A DNA stretch of 64,000 bases, taken from the NCBI GenBank assembly GCA_038501625.1, contig JAZAYU010000019.1, forward strand, positions 518,501 through 582,500, read 5' to 3'. Positions within the stretch are counted from its first letter, which is position 1. Each line of letters starts with the position of its first letter. This DNA is from Corbicula japonica. Taxonomy: Eukaryota; Mollusca; Bivalvia; Venerida; Cyrenidae. Position numbers and translations under genes: made by a program. Positions 55,264 to 64,000 of this stretch are shown piece after piece. The notes below the pieces were generated by a model. That model did no database searches and was not told where the DNA came from. It saw only the letters and a program-made list of their open reading frames with translations.

Positions 55264-58200
55264 AATAAACGGGGGTATACAAGATGGACAATGCATATGT
55301 TAAACTAGATACAGCCGGCAATTGTTGCATATTTAATACAATCGCTTTTGTCATTTGTCTTCGATTGCGAAAGTAAACAAGAAGCGAATATCTGGATAAT
55401 ACTTTTGCAAACCATTTTTTTAAATATGCTAAGGCTCAGCTACGGCCTGGTAAGGTCCTGGTTTTAAATCGATGGGATCAATTTTTGTCTTCGTCATTCT
55501 TTTTTATGTTTACCAGCTTCCATTACCGTCTTCTTAACGCCTCTACTTAATTATTAAAATTGGTCATAAAACTTGTACCGATGGCCTTTCATTGTGTTTA
55601 CATATATTGCTCATAATTTAAAAGTCACATCGTAAAATCAGTTCTAAAAGCTGTCAAGGCTGAAGATGATATTCACATATGAGCTGTGTGGTCCATTGCC
55701 GCTTCAATTTCCTTATGATTTACTACTAGGTCGCTGACACTATGCTTTGTGATTTCTCCTGGGGTATACTTTACCTCCACCGTTTCTTGATACAAGAATG
55801 GTTATTTATGATAGAGGAATCTCATTAGCTATCCACTATCAGTGTTTGATACGTAAAAATATGGTTGAAAAACGTTGTAATAAAACCATAATAGAATTAA
55901 AATAGTATAGTTAAGATTTTATCAAACCATTTTCTTCAGTGGGTTATTTGGTTAAAATTTAATGTAGTTAAATATTGTGAAAGTAAATGGGTTTTCAACA
56001 TCATAATTCATTCTTGTTGTTTTCTCTAAGTCATTTAATACCATTTCACTAAATTTAAATTGTTACCACCGGGTTTTTTTACAATATATAGAGTACTTGT
56101 TTTCAGTTCTGGTAGAGAAACATCAGATCTTTTGACACAACCACATTAGTTTTGAATATTAAAGCTAAACATCCTTTTTCAGGCCCTTTTTAAGGATAAC
56201 CCCTTTTATTTTGCAAATTGTTATTTAACATACATGTAATACAACAAAACTGTACCAGTATATTTTACAAATAACACAAATATCAAAAAGGAATCTTTAA
56301 AAAAATAAACGACAAAACGTACTAGTTGTTGATACATTACAACCTTTCAGCATCTTAGCTAAGTCATTTTACAGTGCTTAAAAAGATAAAAGCCTTAATG
56401 GTTTCGCAATGCTTTTTGCCTCTTTAGCATCGAAAAATATTAAGTTCCGCTGATAGGATCTGCCAGTTTCAAGCGATCCTGCCACAGCCAATAAACGGGG
56501 TCAACCAAACCGAGCGTGAACCATTTTTGTAATTGTGTCACGTAGGTGACATTCAAAGTTTTCAATTTACTAACTAAACTTAAGCAAAACAAAACCTTTT
56601 CCATCAATCATTCTCATTTTGGAGTCTATGACATTAAAATGGCATGAGGAAAAAAATAAGAAAGCATCTTGTAATTACAACAAGTTGATTAACCCCGATT
56701 CTGTAATATAATTGTTTTGCAGTACTGTAATTTAAATATGAAATAAAAACATTCACAACGAAACTATTCAAAGCCAGTTTTATGTATTTTTAAGAAATTA
56801 AATAAATTCACTACATAAAGTTCATAATAGTTTTGATATTCAGGAGAACATAGTAATAAAAAAGTAAAAACCTTTTATACCTAACCAAAGAAAATACACG
56901 TGCGTGTTAATTAATTAAATCTACCTACCATATAAATATGAAATTAAAAATGTTCATTACCCAAAATAAACAGCAGAGTTATTAACATTCATTGAACACA
57001 CAGTTAAATCATCATTATTATATAATTGAAAGCACATAATGTTACTTTTATTGTACATAACAACAATAACATCAACAACAATGAAATATCATCATCATCA
57101 TCAACAACGACAATAACAATTTAACAACAAACTTTATCAGCAACTCCACATACATGTTTTGGGCTAATGCACAGTAAAGCGTTTTTTTTACACAATTTTT
57201 TATGTGGATATGTATCCATTAAAAACAAATAATTGTTATTGTTAATAATTGTTATTGTTATTTATGGTAATACAGTAAAGAAATATTAATAAATTATTGT
57301 TACTAATAAGACTAGCTTTTCCCCAAAAATATTAATTCCTAAATTAGGTTCTTTCCTTTTTGTGAACATGTGAGTTTTCGAATTTTCTAATGCCTGTAAT
57401 TAACAAAAAACTAAATAAAAATTTTATCAAAGATGTATTGTTTTATTTAATTTAATGTTTTTAACAAAATGTGCACCATCTTCGGATGCAAGATCTTCAG
57501 AAAGTGGAATCGTTTTGTTTTGTTTGTTGTTGTTGTTTTGTTGTTTTGTTGTTTTTGTTTTGTTTTTTTTTTGGGGGGGGGAGCGTTCTTAGGATTGTAA
57601 AATGATAATTAATAACCTTCAGTCCATAAAAAACAACGTGGCTTCAAGTGAACCCCTTCCCGTTTTACCCTCTGGATTCAACCCTTTGTTGCATATACTT
57701 TAGAAACTTCAGAAACCTCTGGAGTTAGATTAGTTGAGATAAGATTTAGAAACAATATATATTGTGTGTCTTCATTTTTTATAAATTAAAAAAAGAGAAA
57801 ATGATAGCTTAAACCGATAAAATTAACACTCACGTTTGAAATATTTTCAATTTGATTTCAATTAAGTGCATTTCGTTCAATATAAGCCGCAAATATTAGA
57901 TTTTTGTAAAGTGCTCTTTTACATTGACAGGGATTTTTCAGCCCACCCACCAGAAATGTTGTTAACGTTATGCATTAATAAACAAAAAATCAATGCTATC
58001 TCTTAAATGTGCTCATAAACATTGTGTAATGATAAAAGCGACAATATAATTACGTATTCAAATGAATTACCTCCACGCATGGACAAGCGACTACTGTTTT
58101 CTTATTGAAGTTACCTCATTGGCTCTTTAAATTTTAAACTCAGCCTACCGCTAAAATTTGGTTGATTTATTTAATTTGACGGCGCAGGTTATATTTTCTC

Positions 58201-58469
58201 AACGAAATTCTTACAATTGTATACAATTTTGTTGGAAACTTAACACAAATTCAATTTTCTATTGGGACTTAGTATGATCGTTACCATTTAACTGCAAATG
58301 ACTCTTATTAATACATTGTTAACGGATGACTTCGGTCAAATGTCTAAATAGTGAACGACCAAACTTTAAATTTTGTGAATTTTAAAAAGTATTGTTAAAT
58401 ATTTATTTATTTGAAACGAGATCATTCAAATTTTGGATATTTAAGTTGGTTTTTTCTTCAATAACCTAA
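55264..58469. other. Upstream region of the Lbx-like gene
   Basis: AT-rich, with a G9-run and TTTTGTTG tract at 57515-57580 and CAT/CAA microsatellites at 57070-57120. Promoter and enhancers of the Lbx-like gene could lie here, but no element can be named from sequence alone. Confidence 0.4.
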
Positions 58470-59133
58470 ATGTATTTTCACAGTGAACAAATATTTCATT
58501 CGCTGCATTTTGTTAATGCCCGACGGATGTTGGAATTTCAACAATATCAGCTTTTTATGGAAAAACAAAACCATTTGTCTTCGTTTGATCCTTTTGAACC
58601 TATCCGAAGACTTGCGATGGTCGAGGGACCTAAACTACGCGAAAAGAGCCTGACATCTTTCCGAATAAATGATATTTTAGCAGACAATAGCGACACGGAA
58701 TCGTCAGAAAACATTAGCAGAAATAGTTCATGTGATCCAAGAAAACCATCTGAACGAGACTCTCAGAAACCCAGCGAAGAATCCAGGATTTGTTCCTCAG
58801 GACAATTGACAAAAGAATGCATAGAACACAATCAGTGTCGAAGCAGGGAAAGAAATGTTGTGCGGCCTTGGAGTACTTTGGACAAGTTGAAACCTATATC
58901 CAATGCGGCGGAACAAGAAGAAAACCATTCTGCTAACAGGAATTACCTCCTTAAACTATGCAATAAATCTAGAAGATGTGAATACACATCTGATGATGAG
59001 GAAGAAATTGATGTAGAAGGCTGCGATGAAGACGACAGTGAAGGCTCACTAATTTGCTCAGAAAAAGACCTGTCGCCGCTTGATGCACTTGTCGCAATGT
59101 CAAGCAAAACTTTCGTCGGCCTGGAGAATTATG
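58470..59133 (+). CDS. Ladybird/Lbx-like homeobox gene, first coding exon (partial)
   Basis: An exon of up to ~221 codons ending at a probable donor (TAT G|GTAATG, intron from 59134). LTSFRINDILAD (residues 61-72) is an engrailed-homology-1 motif, which in NK-class homeoproteins recruits Groucho/TLE co-repressors. SPLDALVAMSSKTFVGLE (202-219) matches the Lbx signature found just before the homeodomain in vertebrate Lbx (SPLxALxxxxSKTFxGLE). Between them are a Ser/Glu-rich linker and an acidic SDDEEEIDVEGCDEDD (174-189). Family role: transcription factor in muscle and neural patterning. The homeodomain would be in the next exon, as in vertebrate Lbx1, and I find none before 64000. Start uncertain: Met1 (58470), Met20 or Met30. 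Confidence 0.72.
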
Positions 59134-59204
59134 GTAATGAATACTTTGCTGCCGAGCTAATGGGCCACAAAGCAATTTATCTATCAATTTCATCTACAAT
59201 TTAA

Positions 59205-59380
59205 CGTATATTTATTTCAATATTTTAACAAAAATATATTTAACTGATATAATCTCATAATCAAAAACAATCTCGTTAAACTGATTTAATAATATTATTA
59301 TTAATATTATTTTATATTCTTTTTGTTATTATCTTTTAGATCTTTTCTAGTTGTCACTTTTTTCTCTATTTTTTTCTTAA

Positions 59381-59446
<66 letters not shown>

Positions 59447-60640
59447 TCATATAAATAAATAATAGATAAAAATAAAATTATTGAATAAGTAAACATATAG
59501 AAAATAAGTATTACACGAATTATATTTCGCAACGCGGACAACCTTTAACTACATGTACCAAAGTATAATATTTGTGTTTCATTTTGTTTAAAAAAATGAC
59601 ACTATTTTAAATAGGCTTCATTCTTATTTTATATTTGAGTTATTTACAAATTAATTAAAACTGATCAAAATAAATATAAATGCTACTTCATTTATCGAAA
59701 AATATAGATAAAATGGTATTTGTATTTTTTAAAGAATATTATTTGTTTAAATGATAAATATTTTTAATAATAACAATATTTTCTTTAATATTTCCGATGG
59801 TAAAATTCATCCGACGCGCACACCTGAAAAACAAAACAAAATCTAAAAATCTTTACTGAATGAACCAACTATTATTATGAGTGTGAATATTGACCTCTTG
59901 ACCAAAGTTCATGGACCTTTTTAAGTCTCACTGGATTATTAAGTACATATGCGCGAAAATGTAATTTGTTTATTTTTCCGTAAGTATAATTAAAAAATAT
60001 ATTTTTTATAAATGACACCAAAAATATCCAATATCAGCGAATAATATTTTTACTTGAACAAAAGACTTTAATTTCTTCTTTGTTTATTTCGTCTTTGAAT
60101 TATATTATTTGTTGCGTAAAAGTATTTAATTTAATGGACAAACATAACGCTTAACTTTATAAATCTAATAGATACGACGTATACTGAGTCAACGAGTACT
60201 GTATATTCAAACTATTTGACAGTTAAATTTAAATTAAATAACGAACGATGTCAGTAAATTTGCATTCTTAGGTTATTCGATGCATTTCTTTTAACAAGAG
60301 CATGAGTAATGTTCTTTACAAGCCGGGTTGGTGAATAGATCAAGTTAATTGATTGATTCATTAACAAGTGTATGGTCTCTTGATCTCGTTTGTCTTTCAT
60401 TCTTGACGGGTTTGTCACAGTAAAATCAAAGGAAATTAAAATTTATTTCGACAATTTTTAAATTTTCAAGCAGAAGCAAGAACTTTTAGGCTGTAACTTT
60501 TATCTTTAAAATGTGAAATTAAAATAAATTAATTAATTAATTGTTTTATTAATTTATTAATTAATAAATTAATAAATATATTATTTAAATAAATAATTTA
60601 TTATGAAAATGATAAATATTATGATGATTATTATAATTAT

Positions 60641-60687
<47 letters not shown>

Positions 60688-60722
60688 GTATTATTATTAT
60701 TAATATTTATTATTATTATTAT

Positions 60723-60754
<32 letters not shown>

Positions 60755-62189
60755 ACATCATCATCATTATTATAAAATGATATGGTTCTTTTAAATCAAA
60801 TTTTAAAAAATGATATTTTTCTTTACATTTATCAGTTGTTTTATTAGCCGAATTAAATTAATTAATCTCAACATACTTTTATATGAACAAATGTTTCAAA
60901 GGTCCTTTTATTTTTATTAATATCTCGTGGCATGGAGACATTAAATAATCATTTTTGTTTCGCATTGGCTAGGTTCAAATATTTTCTTTCCTGGCTTTTA
61001 ATAAACTTTTATTAAATTTGCTTTTGAATTTTCGATCACCTTTTATTTAGGCTGTTCAAACTCTAAAATTTCTAAAACCTATCGCACAAATTTAGCATAT
61101 TCTTAAGTATATAGTATAATTATATACAGTTTAAGTATATATAGATAAACACTATGCTAATATCAAAGGTGTATTGGTTTACATCGCTGCGAACATGCGA
61201 ACATGTCTTATGTTAATTTTGTATGGCATGCGTAAAAAGGTGAATGATCTACATGTACTGACTGATCGTTACATGCGCTTTGTTTGCGACTTGACCATTG
61301 CGATGTTTTACATGTATAGTTATGCTACTTGTGTTTTCAGTATTTAATGATTAGACGATTGACTGTAACACTGTGCACGGATAATATTCTTTTTTATTTT
61401 TATTCTCGTATTACATTTGTTTTGTTAAGTTTTCAACAAAGGCCGTAGGAATTTTATATATACAGCTGTCTATTCAAAGATCAGGGTGGATTTCTTCAAA
61501 GTCTCTGATTTTTTAATGAATATTAATATGTACTGCTGCTTAATGCCTATCAAATGACTGGAAAAGGAACAAATTTCTCCGAAATTCTGGTCTAATCAGT
61601 AAATGTTTGGATCTGTTGCGAGTAAATTTTACTGCGTGAGTAATGCTATTACAACCTTGGCTTAAAATATATTAACATATATGTTGATTGTGTAAATATA
61701 TATACATAACATTAACTTTGTTAACAGGTCTTCTAAAGTTTATATTAATAAAAAGTTGTATGGAAAACCACACAAGGATTTTTGAAAAACAGTTTTATAA
61801 AAATTTTGATATTTAAAAACACTTATATTTTTGTCCCTGATACGTGTCCACCTTTCAAGTTAATCATACTGATGCTGAATGTGTTTAATAGGTGCAAACA
61901 CATAGCTGTCAAAAACGTACTTGAAATCTTGTTAATGTCACTTTTAAAAGTCGCTGGCCTTTGATAGTCTATTATAAATGGGTCAAGTAAAGTGGACAAA
62001 CCATGTCATGAAACTACAAAATAACTATCCACCGACGATAAAATCACATTAATCAACAATAAAATTCACACTCACGAACCTCGACGTGTTCTTATCTAAA
62101 TTGTAGCTAAAGTGTAACCATGCAACACTGCGCTTCAAATATATGAAGGTAATAACCTTGTCATCATTGTATAATGGGTGTTGACAGAA
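59205..62189. other. Likely Lbx-like intron 1; microsatellites
   Basis: (AAT)n at 59383-59447. A compound AT/AAT/ATT/CAT tract at 60590-60772 gives spurious His/Asn/Ile-rich frames on both strands. Otherwise AT-rich with no exon recognised. Confidence 0.5.
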
Positions 62190-62745
62190 TTTTTAAAAAT
62201 GTGAAATTTATTCCATGTTAAAGTATGTCGCATTTAGGTATATCATTTACTAGTAAATGGGAAAACAGAATTAAAGAGAGAACTTCTTTTAAATAACCCG
62301 TAATGTGGAATAAAATTTATTCCATGTTAAAGAATGTCACATTTAGGTTGAAGAGTGTATCATTTAACAGTAAATTAGAAACTAGATTTAAAGAGAACTT
62401 TTTTAAATAACCGATGACGCCAAATGTAATTTATTCCATGTTAAAGATTGGCGTTTTTTAAGGTTGTAGAGTGTATAATTTACAAGTAAATAAGAATACT
62501 AGATTAAAATAGAACCCCCGATTCCAAATATTTGTAATATTTGTAATTGAACGTTCTAAACTTTTCTTGTATAGTGGTATCACTTTTGGGAAGGCAGTGT
62601 TTTCTGAATATTTCTATTTATTTACAAGGAAATAAGAAAACTAGATTTAAACAGAACTATTTTAAAATAACCCTTGATGCAAAACTGAAATCACTTTTTG
62701 GGAAGGCAGTATTTTCTGAATATTACTATAAACTAAAATAGGTTT
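62190..62745. repeat. ~110-bp degenerate tandem repeat, four to five units
   Basis: Units share 'tttattccatgttaaag', 'cattta.gtt…gtatcattta', 'agtaaatnagaaaactagat' and 'ttaaa.agaacttttttaaa' (starts near 62206, 62315 and 62428). A last pair shares 'gggaaggcagtattttctga' at 62588 and 62699. Confidence 0.75.
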
Positions 62746-64000
62746 ATAAATATCACACTTACGGTGTAGAATACGCATAAAGCATTAAATATAAGACATA
62801 GTATGGTGTGAGAGTATGTAAATCTCTATGATATGTGATTTTCACTTTATGCATTAATTTGTCGCGAAAACCCATAACAAGAAAAATAATTGTCGAAAAG
62901 TTTTGAATTTAAAAGTGATAGACTGCCACCGGAAATCGATCAATCACCAGCACGGGCACATAAATCCGAATATGATAATAAAGATATTTTCCTTTGAAAT
63001 TCTTTGTTGGATTTAGCAAGTATAACTTAATTATATAACTATAAATCAAGTTCATAAAAGGCATAGGTTCGCGAAGGCCTAATATTGCCTAAAAAACCTA
63101 ACATTTTTATTTTTGATGCATATTTTATCTAATAATTTAGATTCTTCGAATTAGCCTAAAATGAGAAAATTATGCATTATAGTCACACTTCTCGACCCGA
63201 CCAAAATCAAGTTTGAACCACGTTTTAAACATATATTAAAACAAATTAAATCGTTTGGATTATTTTTTCTCGACGACTTTGCCCCATTTAAAAACCACCA
63301 TTAGTGATAATTGCCAAAGAATGCATACATTATACTGAACGAAAATTGAAAGTATCTACTATATATGCTGATATTCTCATTAACATATCTTCATTTAATC
63401 AGAAACACTTTGAATGTTCATCTCAGACTTCTCATTTATTTTTAATTTTAATTGTTCAGGAACCTAATCTTAAACACCAAGACCAGAGCAAATGCCAATT
63501 GGATAACAATTAATAATGAATAACAAAACCCAACAAATTCAATTTGAAGGGAGGTAATTAGAAATGGTTCGGATATCTAGCTAATCTAGTTGTTTATCGA
63601 TGGTTATTTGTTTTATTAATGAATGTTTTATGACTCTATTGACATCAACAACTGGAGAAACTGATAAAATTCCAATAGATGTGAATATTGCTTGGAATAA
63701 CTTACTTCTTCCTAAAACCCTAATTATAGCAAAGGAAAAGATAACTAAGTTGTGACTGCAGATTTTCAAGAACATTTTATTTCTGTTTAATTATCACAGA
63801 AATGCATATTTGTTAAAAGAAAACATCTTAATTTTTCTTTTCCTTATTTTTACAAAATTAGTAAAGTGGATTTATTTTATTTTTGCTGAGTATATAGTGC
63901 CATATTTTATATTTTAAAACACATTTGGCCTTCTAAGTTTGGTTATTAAGTTCATCTTTATTTTTATATTTTAGATAATACAACACGTATAGATTACAGA
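62746..64000. other. Likely Lbx-like intron continued; nothing recognised
   Basis: AT-rich. I looked for homeodomain hallmarks such as WFQNRR in plus-strand frames and saw none. Confidence 0.45.

Noticed and set aside
60585..60794. Met/Ile/Asn/His-rich open frames
   Set aside because: Translation of AT, AAT and CAT microsatellites.

Overview
The window is AT-rich eukaryotic DNA with spliced genes, long introns and very dense short repeats. Three things point to a mollusc, most likely a bivalve: tRNA-derived SINEs with a conserved body, GTCCGTCC-type and 'tatacgcccgtttt…gacgggcgta' dispersed repeats, and the gene content (tandem METTL24-like genes, an ankyrin/Mab-21 gene, a ladybird-like homeobox exon). 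The species call is inference; no database search was possible.

Layout. 1-9 kb is gene-free repeat DNA: a palindromic MITE, a degenerate tandem duplication with nested insertions, a SINE with a perfect target-site duplication, and an inverted-repeat element carrying minisatellite arms. At 9.2-9.4 kb on the minus strand lies what looks like the signal-peptide exon of a prominin-like membrane glycoprotein; the rest would lie beyond the left edge. From 13.5 to 18.9 kb and from 29.1 to 34.6 kb (both minus) lie two complete six-exon paralogues of a METTL24-like FkbM-type methyltransferase. I rebuilt both from splice sites, including a third exon that is easy to miss. Intron phases are identical (1,2,2,2,0), so this is a gene duplication. 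Their introns hold palindromes, minisatellites, a tRNA-Thr-like insert and a perfect 167-bp duplication.

Between the paralogues, on the plus strand at 23.6-26.4 kb, is the most interesting gene: about ten ankyrin repeats followed by a Mab-21/cGAS-like nucleotidyltransferase domain that keeps all three predicted catalytic acidic residues (E, D and D). Its reading frame is broken by a ~173-bp inverted-repeat (MITE-like) insertion. Leaving out exactly that segment rejoins the ankyrin frame. A larger inverted-repeat element ends about 230 bp upstream of its start codon.

34.6-58.4 kb has no convincing gene. It holds several MITE families, microsatellites, a possible solo LTR, and a ~3.9-kb fold-back element with ~0.9-kb inverted arms that contains a six-unit ~150-bp tandem array. 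At 58.5-59.1 kb (plus) is the first coding exon of a ladybird/Lbx-like NK-class homeobox gene, with an eh1 repressor motif and the SPLxAL…SKTFxGLE signature. No homeodomain exon is visible before the window ends at 64 kb.

I see no functional link between the genes beyond position. The ankyrin/Mab-21 gene is plausibly an innate immune sensor (inference). The METTL24-like proteins look like type II membrane proteins of the secretory pathway. Lbx and prominin would be developmental and membrane-organisation genes.
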